Assembly (NCBI GenBank): GCA_014799385.1
Contig: JAAVIC010000027.1
Coordinates: 1-64,000 of the forward strand
Length of the DNA: 64,000 bases
Direction of reading: 5' to 3'
Source: Oscillospiraceae bacterium
GTDB lineage: Bacteria > Bacillota > Clostridia > Oscillospirales > Ruminococcaceae
Shown: positions 32,800-40,913 of the stretch, piece by piece
How positions within the stretch are numbered: the first letter of the stretch is position 1
Layout of the letters: each line of letters begins with the position of its first letter
Notes under the pieces: generated by a model
Databases searched by the model: none
What the model saw: the letters and a program-made list of their open reading frames with translations, nothing else
Told to the model about the DNA's origin: nothing
Translations under genes and position numbers: made by a program

Positions 32800-33804
32800 A
32801 TGGAAGTTGAAAACGAAAAATTAGTCGACACCACATCAGAAGAATCCGTTGGCGGCGCTGTAACCGCCAATAATCCGGTTGATATTCCGCAAGTTACGGA
32901 CGAGGCGCGGGCTTTCGCGGAAAAATCCGCAGAGATGGAAAAACAGCAGGCGGAGCTTCGAGAACAAGATCAAAAACTCCTGGAAGCGTTGGACAACGTG
33001 CTGGAGCGCCGCGAAAAACAAAACCACAGCGCAGTCAACCAAACGCGAGAGGCAACCAAAATAAGGTCTTTCTCGGGAACGGCTGTAAACCGAGGCGTGG
33101 GGTTTCTGTCGCTTGGGCTGATCCTTGTCTTTATGGGGATTGTCACGCTGATTTGCCTGTTCTCACAGACGCCGAACTTTCTGCTGCCGTTGAAGCTATC
33201 GCCGATTTGCGCGATTCTGGTGGGAATAGAACTGCTTGCCCACATGGTGACAACACGCGGGAAAATCAGAGTGAATATTCCGTGCTTGATTATCTCCGCG
33301 CTGATTGTCGCGGGCAGCTGTACGATGAGCGTCTTGTTAAACAAAAACTATACCAAACAAGAGGTACTGTACGACAATCGCTCAATAGCGTCCGAGATTT
33401 ATGAGCTTAGCTACGTCAACCTGAAAGACATCGCGGATATTGAAACGCTGAAAATCGATGTTGACTTGAATCTCGATGGTATGGGAAAATACAACGGAAC
33501 ACTTTCCGCGGACGATTATGTAACTGTCAGCGTCGCGCTTGCGGGAGTGTATGATTCCCCGAAGTTATTCGCCGCCGAATGTAAAAAGATTATAGACAGC
33601 TACAAAAAAATGGGAATTAATGTTAGCTATTACAACTTCTCCAATGATAGTATGTTTAATTCTTTCAGACTAAATATTGAGGGAAAATATGCTCAGGATT
33701 TCTCAATCGATCGTCTGGAGGAACGGGTAAATTACATCTACATCGAATCTAACGAATTTGCCCTTACTGATTTGACAGATCCCGATGATGAGGAATCGGA
33801 TTAA
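32800..33804 (+). CDS. Membrane protein of unknown function, partner of the OST-HTH protein
   Basis: A 334-residue protein. Residues 1-35 are acidic and Thr/Ser-rich; about 35-85 form a charged coiled coil (EKSAEMEKQQAELREQDQKL...); then three membrane helices follow at about 100-122 (VGFLSLGLILVFMGIVTLICLF), 135-152 and 160-182. The last 150 residues form a soluble domain with no recognised family, ending in acidic residues. AAAGGAGG is seven bases before the ATG at 32800. Its stop is only 13 bases before the OST-HTH/DUF3825 gene, so the two form an operon behind a perfect promoter. No signal peptide is seen; the N-terminal coiled coil is probably cytoplasmic. Confidence 0.75.
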   Translation: MEVENEKLVDTTSEESVGGAVTANNPVDIPQVTDEARAFAEKSAEMEKQQAELREQDQKLLEALDNVLERREKQNHSAVNQTREATKIRSFSGTAVNRGVGFLSLGLILVFMGIVTLICLFSQTPNFLLPLKLSPICAILVGIELLAHMVTTRGKIRVNIPCLIISALIVAGSCTMSVLLNKNYTKQEVLYDNRSIASEIYELSYVNLKDIADIETLKIDVDLNLDGMGKYNGTLSADDYVTVSVALAGVYDSPKLFAAECKKIIDSYKKMGINVSYYNFSNDSMFNSFRLNIEGKYAQDFSIDRLEERVNYIYIESNEFALTDLTDPDDEESD

Positions 33805-33817
33805 AGAAAGGAAAAAA

Positions 33818-36103
33818 ATGATTACAACAGAAAAGAAAGCAGCGTTATATAGCTGTATTGTCAGACAGTTCCCCGATGTGGGTCTTTATCGTATGTCAAG
33901 AGTAAATGAGTGGCTTTATACCAACGGTTATTCCGTGGAGGAAATGGGATATAGTTCTTTCCGCGAGTTCGCGGCGGATTTTCCGGAGGTGTTCAGATTT
34001 CAGGACGACAACAACGATGAATTTATCGAAATAAAAAGGTGGAATAACGGCACGGAGAAACGCGATTCGGAAATCCACCCCGCAGATAATTTCTTCGGCT
34101 CTATGGATATTATTCTGAATGATGACATTATTGAAATGTCTCAAAGGTCACTGTATGCGCTTACAAAAATCCTAGGAAACGGACTTACCATACAGGAAAT
34201 GAAGCAGGAGATTTATGACCAATTTGAGGAAGCCAAACGCCGAAACGAGTTGATTTTCTCTGCGGAACGCTACACTTTCCCGATTGGATATTGTCGCGAT
34301 GGGGCGCAGGTAAGCGGTCTTGTTACCAAGAATATAAATCCTTACGGAAAAAGCCTATATTTTGCGTTTGAAAAGGCATCTGTTTACAATTCGACCGTTG
34401 AAACGGCTGAGAAAAAATCACCCCAAGGCTCTATCCCCGAGGCGGAAAAGGAAAGAATTTACAGAATGCTCACCACCAGCTTTCCTTGTGAACAGGAGCT
34501 GCATTTGTCGCCCGTAAGCAAGTTTCTCATCGATCACGGAATTATCGCGTCACGTTACAATTACAACAAGATGAAAGACTTCATTAAGGATCTGGGATAT
34601 GTTACGCTTACCGAAGTGATAATGCGTGATTGTCCGCAATTTATGATAACGATTCATGCAAAGAATTTTGCCGCTCCGACGATGACGTCAACCGAGCCGC
34701 GTCCGTATTTTGACAAACAAAGCACAAACGTTTACTCCAACAGCGCGCACCCAGCGAATACCTATTCCAACAATTTCCAACCCGTAAATCGTTACAGCGA
34801 GCCTTCCCAGTCGGCGGATCACGGCTCTGTTTCACGTGGAGAGCAGCTTTCGGAAATATGCAATCTTCCGAACAAGCCGATAAGCATTCTGGAAAATTAT
34901 TTGATGAAAAAAGGCTTGAACGCGGATTATTTTGAGGTTATCCGCGAATTAAACGAGGATTTTGACAAAGCACGCTCCGAGGGAAAAATCAAAATGTTTG
35001 AGGGGAAAATGGTTTTCCCGATTCGTTACTTAAAAGAGGACAATACCAATATTGAACTTACGCTGAAACCCAGCGCTTATGAGGGCAAAAAGTGGTTTTT
35101 GTACTTCGTTGATCTGATTCCGCATGACAAATCACGAAAGCCCATAAATCCGGGCAAGCAGCTTGAGAGCTTCGCGTTTCTGGGAAGCTGGTCGAGCTTC
35201 CTCAGTGAGCTTGCGGCAAAGGCGGTTGACGAGGAGTGGGATTTTCCAAATTCCACCCGCAGAAGCTATCAGATTCTGATTCAGTACATCAAATATACGT
35301 TCAGCAGACTCTCCCGCGAGAAAAAGATCTGCATCTCCTCTGACAGAGAGTTTGCGGCGTTCAACACGGGGCTTGCGGACAATCATTACGATGACATTTA
35401 TGCGTGCTTTATCCCCAACGCTCCGGGCAGCGACACCGAGTGGAAGTTTTCCGGATTTTGCACCGCAGCGTCCGGAGGACTTGGCAAGCAGCTTGTAAAC
35501 TACTTCAATCCCCTGCCCGAACCTCCGTCCTATTTCAACCGCAACGAGGACTTGTTCTACGACCATACCAAACAGCTCCACACGGACTTCGAGCACATCA
35601 TCATCGACAACATCAAGCGTCTGCCGCTACAATTTCTGTATGACCAATTCTTTGATACCCCAGATGCGCGCGGACTTGTAGACAAAATCCGCACCGAAAG
35701 CGACAGATACGCTTGTGACGCGGTATACGAGCAGCTTAAGGAAATTATTACGAGTAACAGCCGATTGTTTGTTCGGATTCAAAACCGCATTAAAGATTCC
35801 ATCGAGTTGGCGCAGAAACGCGTTCGGTGGAATTATAAGACTGCCGTGCCGTCATATTTTCCGAAACGCGACTCAATGTCGCTTATGCTTCCGTTGGCAT
35901 TGGTTGACGAATCCAAACCCGATGTGGCACTCGTGGTCGAGCTGACGCGCTCGGGGAGCTATCAAGGGCAGACGATACTCACACTGGCGCAAGCGTACAT
36001 TGACGCGCGTCTTATGTGCCGCCTGACCGGCGACTGGCTGATTCCCGAGAATATTGTTATTGATTCCGAACAGCCCGATGAGGATCTTACGGATATTGGG
36101 TAA
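33818..36103 (+). CDS. OST-HTH (LOTUS)-like and DUF3825 domain protein
   Basis: A 761-residue soluble protein. Residues about 5-70 look like an OST-HTH/LOTUS winged helix (YSCIVRQFPDVGLYRMSRVN ... GYSSFREFAADFPEVF), a predicted RNA-binding domain, and about 208-280 look like a second copy (ERIYRMLTTSFP ... FIKDLGYVTLTEVI). Two related 85-residue segments, about 107-186 and 348-433, share FxxA, FPIxY and a final aromatic strand. Residues about 290-340 are an Asn/Ser/Tyr-rich linker. Residues about 445-740 match the DUF3825 type (FAFLGSWSSFLSELA, SGGLGKQLVNYFNPLPEPP, VVELTRSGSYQGQTILTL). DUF3825 is linked to OST-HTH domains in bacterial genomes, with no proven biochemical role. Function is unknown. 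Confidence 0.8.
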   Translation: MITTEKKAALYSCIVRQFPDVGLYRMSRVNEWLYTNGYSVEEMGYSSFREFAADFPEVFRFQDDNNDEFIEIKRWNNGTEKRDSEIHPADNFFGSMDIILNDDIIEMSQRSLYALTKILGNGLTIQEMKQEIYDQFEEAKRRNELIFSAERYTFPIGYCRDGAQVSGLVTKNINPYGKSLYFAFEKASVYNSTVETAEKKSPQGSIPEAEKERIYRMLTTSFPCEQELHLSPVSKFLIDHGIIASRYNYNKMKDFIKDLGYVTLTEVIMRDCPQFMITIHAKNFAAPTMTSTEPRPYFDKQSTNVYSNSAHPANTYSNNFQPVNRYSEPSQSADHGSVSRGEQLSEICNLPNKPISILENYLMKKGLNADYFEVIRELNEDFDKARSEGKIKMFEGKMVFPIRYLKEDNTNIELTLKPSAYEGKKWFLYFVDLIPHDKSRKPINPGKQLESFAFLGSWSSFLSELAAKAVDEEWDFPNSTRRSYQILIQYIKYTFSRLSREKKICISSDREFAAFNTGLADNHYDDIYACFIPNAPGSDTEWKFSGFCTAASGGLGKQLVNYFNPLPEPPSYFNRNEDLFYDHTKQLHTDFEHIIIDNIKRLPLQFLYDQFFDTPDARGLVDKIRTESDRYACDAVYEQLKEIITSNSRLFVRIQNRIKDSIELAQKRVRWNYKTAVPSYFPKRDSMSLMLPLALVDESKPDVALVVELTRSGSYQGQTILTLAQAYIDARLMCRLTGDWLIPENIVIDSEQPDEDLTDIG

Positions 36104-36110
36104 TTCACAC

Positions 36111-36140
36111 AAAAAGCAGACTCGTTGGAGTCTGCTTTTT
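36111..36140 (+). terminator. Terminator after the OST-HTH/DUF3825 gene
   Basis: A perfect 13-bp stem (AAAAAGCAGACTC with GAGTCTGCTTTTT) over a GTTG loop, ending in five T. Confidence 0.9.
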
Positions 36141-36152
36141 GCGGCACTGAAC

Positions 36153-36181
36153 AAAAAAACCGCGGCAACACTCGTTGCCGC
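36153..36181 (-). terminator. Terminator after gap
   Basis: On the minus strand GCGGCAAC pairs with GTTGCCGC over a four-base loop, followed by seven T. Confidence 0.9.
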
Positions 36182-36204
36182 AGTTAGTTTCACTTATTCG
36201 GGAA

Positions 36205-37239
36205 TTAAAGCTCCGCGAAGTACTTGATGGTTCTAACCATCTGAGAAGTGTAGGAGTTCTCGTTATCGTACCAAGAAACAACTTGTACCTCAAAGAGGTC
36301 ATCGGAAATCTGAGAAACCATGGTCTGTGTAGCGTCAAACAGCGAACCATATCTCATACCGATAACATCGGAGGAAACGATCTGGTCGGTGTTGTAGCCG
36401 AAGCTCTCGGAAGCAGCAGCCTTCATAGCCTCGTTAATGCCCTCCTTGGTAACACCGGACTTCTTAACAACAGCGGTAAGAATGGTGGTCGAACCTGTGG
36501 TAACGGGAACACGCTGTGCGGAACCGATCAGCTTGCCATTCAGCTCGGGGATTACCAGACCGATAGCCTTAGCAGCACCGGTGGAGTTCGGAACAATGTT
36601 AGCAGCACCTGCTCTTGCACGTCTGAGGTCGCCCTTTCTGTGCGGACCGTCCAGAATCATCTGGTCGCCGGTGTAAGCGTGAATGGTGCTCATAATACCG
36701 CTCTGAATGGGAGCGTAATCGTTCAGTGCCTTAGCCATAGGAGCAAGGCAATTGGTTGTGCAGGAAGCAGCGGAGATAATCGTATCGTCCTTGGTAAGGG
36801 TCTTCTCATTTACGGAGAATACGATGGTCTTAAGGTCGTTGCCTGCGGGAGCGGAAATAACTACCTTCTTTGCGCCTGCGTCAATGTGAGCCTGGCTCTT
36901 CTCCTTAGAGCAGTAGAAACCTGTACACTCAAGAACAACGTCAACGCCGAGTTCTCCCCAAGGACAATCCTTAGCGTCCTTCTCTGCGTAAATCTTCAGG
37001 GTCTTGCCGTCTACGGTGATGGTGTTAGCGTCATCGTCAGCGGAAACGGTGTGAAGATTCTCGCCGATGACACCGCAGTAGCCCTTCTGCGCGGTGTCAT
37101 ACTTCAAAAGATTAGCCAGCATAGAGGGCTTGGTAAGGTCGTTGATAGCAACTACCTCGTAGCCGTCTGCGCCGAACATCTGTCTGAAAGCCAGACGACC
37201 GATTCTTCCGAAACCATTGATTGCAACTTTAACTGCCAT
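36205..37239 (-). CDS. gap: Glyceraldehyde-3-phosphate dehydrogenase
   Basis: A 344-residue NAD-linked glycolytic enzyme. The Rossmann start [17 protein letters not shown], the catalytic Cys in [12 protein letters not shown], the catalytic His in [11 protein letters not shown], the phosphate-binding [20 protein letters not shown] and the final [13 protein letters not shown] are all present. The ATG at 37239 is chosen because GGAGGA lies eight bases upstream. It is a single-gene transcript between promoter 37308-37336 and terminator 36153-36181. Codon use is strongly biased, as for a highly expressed gene. Confidence 0.97.
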   Translation of the reverse strand: MAVKVAINGFGRIGRLAFRQMFGADGYEVVAINDLTKPSMLANLLKYDTAQKGYCGVIGENLHTVSADDDANTITVDGKTLKIYAEKDAKDCPWGELGVDVVLECTGFYCSKEKSQAHIDAGAKKVVISAPAGNDLKTIVFSVNEKTLTKDDTIISAASCTTNCLAPMAKALNDYAPIQSGIMSTIHAYTGDQMILDGPHRKGDLRRARAGAANIVPNSTGAAKAIGLVIPELNGKLIGSAQRVPVTTGSTTILTAVVKKSGVTKEGINEAMKAAASESFGYNTDQIVSSDVIGMRYGSLFDATQTMVSQISDDLFEVQVVSWYDNENSYTSQMVRTIKYFAEL

Positions 37240-37269
37240 TGGAATATTCCTCCTGAAATTATGAAATTT

Positions 37270-37285
37270 ACGGTTGTAAAACCGT
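37270..37285 (-). other. Small hairpin in the gap leader
   Basis: ACGGTT pairs with AACCGT over a four-base loop within the 60-base gap 5' leader, just upstream of the ribosome site. It is likely a 5' mRNA stabiliser. Confidence 0.4.
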
Positions 37286-37307
37286 ATGATATTTCCTATC
37301 AACTACT

Positions 37308-37336
37308 ATTATACTAAATTTTCTAATCTTTATCAA
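37308..37336 (-). promoter_or_regulatory. Sigma-A promoter of gap
   Basis: Minus-strand TTGATA and TATAAT with a 17-base spacer. The 130 bases between this promoter and the next gene (37337-37465) hold nothing I can identify. Confidence 0.75.
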
Positions 37337-37465
37337 GAGATTTTGCCAAATTTTTCTCATATTTGATGTAAATTTTCGATGGTTGATTTTGTGCATTTTG
37401 TACAAAACGCGGATTTTTCTACCACCTCATATATGAATTTCCGCAGAAAAAGGCACAATATTTTG

Positions 37466-38434
37466 TCACTCACGGAACAGTTTCACGAACCACAAGCTGT
37501 CTTTATCGGCAATTTCAAACTCTTTATTATTAAGATAGCCGAGAATCCCCGCATCGGTAGTGAAACGGAACGCAAGTTTGTAAGAGCACAGTGCCTGAGT
37601 TTTTACGCCAAACTGCTTATTGAACGCGTTATCGCCGTACTTTCCATCACTGAGCAGCGCGTGCCCGATGTGCGCGAAATGTGCACGAATCTGATGAGTT
37701 CGCCCCGTCAGCAAATCCACCTCGACCAGCGACAGCTCTCCCCTGCTCTCCAGAACACGGTATTTTGTCTTAATGGTGAGAAATTCGGGCTTGGGAGTGT
37801 CGGAAATTATCACGCGATTCTCATCGCCGAGCTTTTTCAGATACGCGGTAAGAGTTCCGCTTTTCGGTTCGGGAATCCCACGAACCGCGCAAAGATACAG
37901 CTTTTGCATTTCTCTGTCGCGAACCTTTTGACTGAGGATTCGCAAGCTTTCGGCATTTTTCGCCGCGATGACAATTCCGCAAGTGTTGCGGTCGATTCGG
38001 TTCACCAGCGCGGGCGTAAAGCTGTTCTCGCGTTCGGGATCATATTCGCCGCGTTGGTAAAGATAACTCAGAACGCGGTTTATCAGCGTGTCGGCGGTGT
38101 TGTCGTTATCCTCGTGAACCACCAATCCAACGGGCTTGTCAATCAGCAGAATATTCTCGTCCTCATAAATGACGTTTATTTCCGGGGAAATATCCCGAAA
38201 ATCGGTCTTGTCTGCCAACGGTTCCTTTGAGAGAAGCTCATCGCTCAAATAAAATCGGAACACATCGCCCTCTTTTAAGATGACATTCGGCTCTGTTTTC
38301 GCGCCGTTCATCTTGATACGTTTTTTACGCATCAGCTTGCACACCAACGAGCTTTTCAGATTCGGATACGCTTTCGCGAGAAAACGGTCGGCGCGTTGTC
38401 CCGCGTCGTTTTTTTGTATGGTGATTTCTGTCAT
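37466..38434 (-). CDS. RluA family pseudouridine synthase
   Basis: A 322-residue RNA pseudouridine synthase of the RluC/RluD type. An S4 RNA-binding domain is at about residues 14-75 (ADRFLAKAYPNLKSSLVCKLMRKKRIKMNG); the catalytic domain has VIYEDENILLIDKPVGLVVH, the motif II NRIDRNTCG with the catalytic Asp (an HRLDxxTSG variant), QKLYLCAVRG, and LLTGRTHQIRAHFAHIGH. It modifies rRNA or tRNA; the exact site cannot be told. It lies just after the twin 99-aa genes, separated by seven bases, and may be cotranscribed with them and the CPBP gene. Confidence 0.93.
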   Translation of the reverse strand: MTEITIQKNDAGQRADRFLAKAYPNLKSSLVCKLMRKKRIKMNGAKTEPNVILKEGDVFRFYLSDELLSKEPLADKTDFRDISPEINVIYEDENILLIDKPVGLVVHEDNDNTADTLINRVLSYLYQRGEYDPERENSFTPALVNRIDRNTCGIVIAAKNAESLRILSQKVRDREMQKLYLCAVRGIPEPKSGTLTAYLKKLGDENRVIISDTPKPEFLTIKTKYRVLESRGELSLVEVDLLTGRTHQIRAHFAHIGHALLSDGKYGDNAFNKQFGVKTQALCSYKLAFRFTTDAGILGYLNNKEFEIADKDSLWFVKLFRE

Positions 38435-38441
38435 GTCGCCC

Positions 38442-38741
38442 TCATTTCTTTCTGTACCATTTCAGCCAATGCCGATACGCTTCTTTCCAATTTTGGAATC
38501 TTCTGCGTTCCCAATCAAATTCACGGTCGGACCTGTCGAACCATTTGCGGCGGTACTCCTCGGCGGTATAGAACACCTCCCTGTTGCGAAAGTTGCAGAT
38601 GTTCCACCCATAGTAAAACCGCTTGAATTCGCCGCCGTTCGGGATTTCGCCGCTTCTGCGCACAACCTTGCTTGCCTGACGCTTGGCGAATCGCCTGTTT
38701 TTATACTTATAGATAACAGCTTTCTTGTGACTTCGGCTCAT
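38442..38741 (-). CDS. Arg/Trp-rich 99-aa protein, twin copy 2
   Basis: A small, very basic protein beginning MSRSHKKAVIYKYKNRRFAKR and rich in Arg, Lys, Trp and Tyr. It is about 60 percent identical over its whole length to the adjacent copy, including the shared ends RRKWFDR...EFDWERRRFQ and WKEAYRHWLKWYR. No family is recognised and no signal peptide is present. High charge suggests nucleic-acid binding. It is six bases from its twin and eight bases before the pseudouridine synthase gene. Confidence 0.75.
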   Translation of the reverse strand: MSRSHKKAVIYKYKNRRFAKRQASKVVRRSGEIPNGGEFKRFYYGWNICNFRNREVFYTAEEYRRKWFDRSDREFDWERRRFQNWKEAYRHWLKWYRKK

Positions 38742-38747
38742 ACTCCC

Positions 38748-39047
38748 CTACTTCATTCTGTACCATTGCAGCCAGTGCCTGTATGCCTCTTTCCATGTGC
38801 GAAACCGTCCGCGTTCCCAATCCAATTCGCGGTCGTTTCTGTCGAACCATTTACGGCGAAACTCCTCGGCGGTGTAGAGCGTTTCCTTGCACCGATAATC
38901 GCAGATGTTCCAACTGCAGTAAAACCGCTTGAATTTCATACCGTTCGGGACATTGCGGCTTCTTCGCACGGCTCTGCTAGCCTGACGCTTACCGAACTTG
39001 CTATTTTGATCCTTGCAAACAATGAATCTCTTGTAACTGCGGCTCAT
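38748..39047 (-). CDS. Arg/Trp-rich 99-aa protein, twin copy 1
   Basis: Same length and design as its neighbour: MSRSYKRFIVCKDQNSKFGKR at the start, KRFYCSWNICDY in the middle and WKEAYRHWLQWYRMK at the end. Its ATG overlaps the stop of the CPBP gene by four bases (ATGA), so it is translationally coupled to it. The pair arose by tandem duplication. Function unknown. Confidence 0.75.
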   Translation of the reverse strand: MSRSYKRFIVCKDQNSKFGKRQASRAVRRSRNVPNGMKFKRFYCSWNICDYRCKETLYTAEEFRRKWFDRNDRELDWERGRFRTWKEAYRHWLQWYRMK

Positions 39048-39874
39048 GTCTTACTCCCTTTTCGCTGCCGTATGTAAATGATAACCAAAACCACGCATAA
39101 TACAGCCATTATCGCGGCACACAAAATACTTTCCGTAAGCTCATCGGCCCTTACGGAAAGCCAGTGCTTTGCTCCGTCCTCATTCAATCCGAAAATCGAA
39201 ATTTCAACCCAATCCCACGCCACGTGTAATCCGATTGGAAGCCAAAGACTTTTCGTCACCTCACGCAGCAGAGAAAATAATAATCCTCCCGCAATCAGAT
39301 AGATTAGCGAAACGGCACTGTACGAGGAATTAAGCAGATGAATCGCCGCAAAAAGTACAGCCGTTACAACTATACCAAGAACCTTTTTCTCTCCGAAAAG
39401 ACCCTGAATATATCCGCGAAACAACAGCTCCTCCGACAGTCCGACGCTTGCGTATATCACCAGTCCGAACAACACCGCCGCAACGGCTTGCGCTCTATGA
39501 GAGAAAATCGTCACTTGAGTCTTTTCAATCACGCACAGCAATCCTATTTCTGCGGAAATAATCAACGCACCTGCTAAAAAACCCAAAACCAGCTTTGCTA
39601 CTGCCCTTTTCGGGGATTCATCAAGACCGAGAGAATCCCGTGTTGTGAAACCCTTTTTCACCGCAAATGCAACGATTCCGATTATCATAGCAATCGTCAG
39701 TGCGCTTTGCAGACCGCTCCCTACGGAAGTGCTCATTGTGGCATTTATCATATCCGGGAATCCCAGACTGAAATTGCATATTACACTCGCAATCAACATC
39801 GGAATTGCCGAAACTGCGGCAAACAGTACAAAAGCAATCAGCCCTTTTCCGATGTTTTTCAAAATGACTTTCAT
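39044..39874 (-). CDS. CPBP family intramembrane metalloprotease
   Basis: A 276-residue membrane protein with about seven or eight helices. The CPBP/Abi motifs are EELLFRGYIQGLFG (Glu-Glu ... Arg) followed by FAAIHLLN and GLHVAWDW with the second and third His-containing motifs. Such proteases process prenylated or other peptides and occur in bacteriocin self-immunity. The ATG at 39874 is preferred over an upstream TTG; GGACGG lies upstream. Promoter 39932-39960 drives it, with the twin 99-aa genes and the pseudouridine synthase downstream in the same run. Confidence 0.88.
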   Translation of the reverse strand: MKVILKNIGKGLIAFVLFAAVSAIPMLIASVICNFSLGFPDMINATMSTSVGSGLQSALTIAMIIGIVAFAVKKGFTTRDSLGLDESPKRAVAKLVLGFLAGALIISAEIGLLCVIEKTQVTIFSHRAQAVAAVLFGLVIYASVGLSEELLFRGYIQGLFGEKKVLGIVVTAVLFAAIHLLNSSYSAVSLIYLIAGGLLFSLLREVTKSLWLPIGLHVAWDWVEISIFGLNEDGAKHWLSVRADELTESILCAAIMAVLCVVLVIIYIRQRKGSKT

Positions 39875-39931
39875 AATAAATCCGTCCTTTTCTTTGATTG
39901 TGAAAATGTTCAAGCATTTTCTTACAATAAT

Positions 39932-39960
39932 ATTATATCATACAGTACTATGTTTTGCAA
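39932..39960 (-). promoter_or_regulatory. Promoter of the CPBP gene run
   Basis: Minus-strand TTGCAA and TATAAT with a 17-base spacer. The stretch CTATTGCAAAA-ATAGTA is shared with the promoter at 40816-40844. The spacer 39964-40084 beyond it holds nothing I recognise. Confidence 0.7.
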
Positions 39961-40084
39961 TAGACTAATATCACCAATAAATCAAAGAGGAAACGTCGAA
40001 AAATTGTATATATTACACAATCCTAACTATATATACTTTCAACTCCTCCTACCATAGATAGGGAGAGCCAAAATTCCGGGATAA

Positions 40085-40732
40085 TTACTGTTCAATCGCG
40101 ATTCCTATTTCTTCGAGTGCTGTTATACAATCCTCATAACCGGCGCAATCTTGGTTGATAATGGAAACTTGCTCAAGCTTAACAGGCTCGTGATTCGCGA
40201 AGTGCTTGTAAATCAATTCGACCGCGGAAACCTCCTCATCGCTGAGATTGTACTCCTCGCGCCAATAAGAACACAATTCATCGTAACTTACCGCGATAGT
40301 AATAAGATACGCTCCGCCGTTCTTCTTGAACGAATCAATATCCTCATCAATGACAACTTCGCCGCCAACGCTCCAGAAAGCGACCGTTGCCATCGGCTGA
40401 GTTACACCGTCCCACTCGTCGTACAGATACTCCAGAGCCTCTTTCCGTGCGAGCTGTTTTATATTATCGGGAGCGTTCTCAAACAATTGTATCGCCTTAA
40501 AGCCCGGATATTTTCTCACCCGTTCGCTTTCATCACCACAAGCCGCGCCCGCCATTATCCCCTCATCGGGGTCAAATGATATTGTACATCTTGTTCCGCA
40601 GAAATCATTGAAACAGTAGTTCATTCCGTCCCAAGACTGCCCTGCTGCAAAGAACGGCTCTCTAAGAATGAAAATCGCGTGCGCTATTGACGAGTAAACG
40701 CAATTGTCATAAAGCTGTGAAAGATCAATCAT
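40085..40732 (-). CDS. Hypothetical protein, 215 aa
   Basis: An acidic soluble protein without signal peptide or membrane helices. It begins MIDLSQLYDNCVYSSIAHAI and contains scattered Cys (CFNDFCGTRC, CGDE) and a C-terminal CAGYEDC. I do not recognise a family; the size and acidity recall immunity-like or SMI1-like proteins but no motif supports that. AAGGT precedes the ATG. It is a single-gene unit with promoter 40816-40844 and a leader hairpin at 40760-40785. Confidence 0.65.
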   Translation of the reverse strand: MIDLSQLYDNCVYSSIAHAIFILREPFFAAGQSWDGMNYCFNDFCGTRCTISFDPDEGIMAGAACGDESERVRKYPGFKAIQLFENAPDNIKQLARKEALEYLYDEWDGVTQPMATVAFWSVGGEVVIDEDIDSFKKNGGAYLITIAVSYDELCSYWREEYNLSDEEVSAVELIYKHFANHEPVKLEQVSIINQDCAGYEDCITALEEIGIAIEQ

Positions 40733-40759
40733 TTTGTACCTTCGATGCTACTCCGCTGC

Positions 40760-40785
40760 AATTCTCTCCCCGATGGGAGAGAATT
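40760..40785 (-). other. Leader hairpin before the 215-aa gene
   Basis: A perfect 11-bp stem, AATTCTCTCCC with GGGAGAGAATT, over a four-base loop, between the predicted transcription start and the ATG. Without a T-run it is a 5'-leader structure rather than a terminator. Confidence 0.6.
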
Positions 40786-40815
40786 ACGGATTTTTCCAAT
40801 TTCTCTTACATTGAT

Positions 40816-40844
40816 ATTATATCACGTTATACTATATTTTGCAA
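40816..40844 (-). promoter_or_regulatory. Promoter of the 215-aa hypothetical gene
   Basis: Minus-strand TTGCAA and TATAAT with a 17-base spacer, sharing the surrounding CTATTGCAAAA-ATAGTA sequence with the CPBP promoter. Confidence 0.7.
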
Positions 40845-40913
40845 TAGCCTAATTTCACAAACAAAACAAATTCACGAACCGGATTTGTTGTGCACTTTAT
40901 ACAACCCGACATA

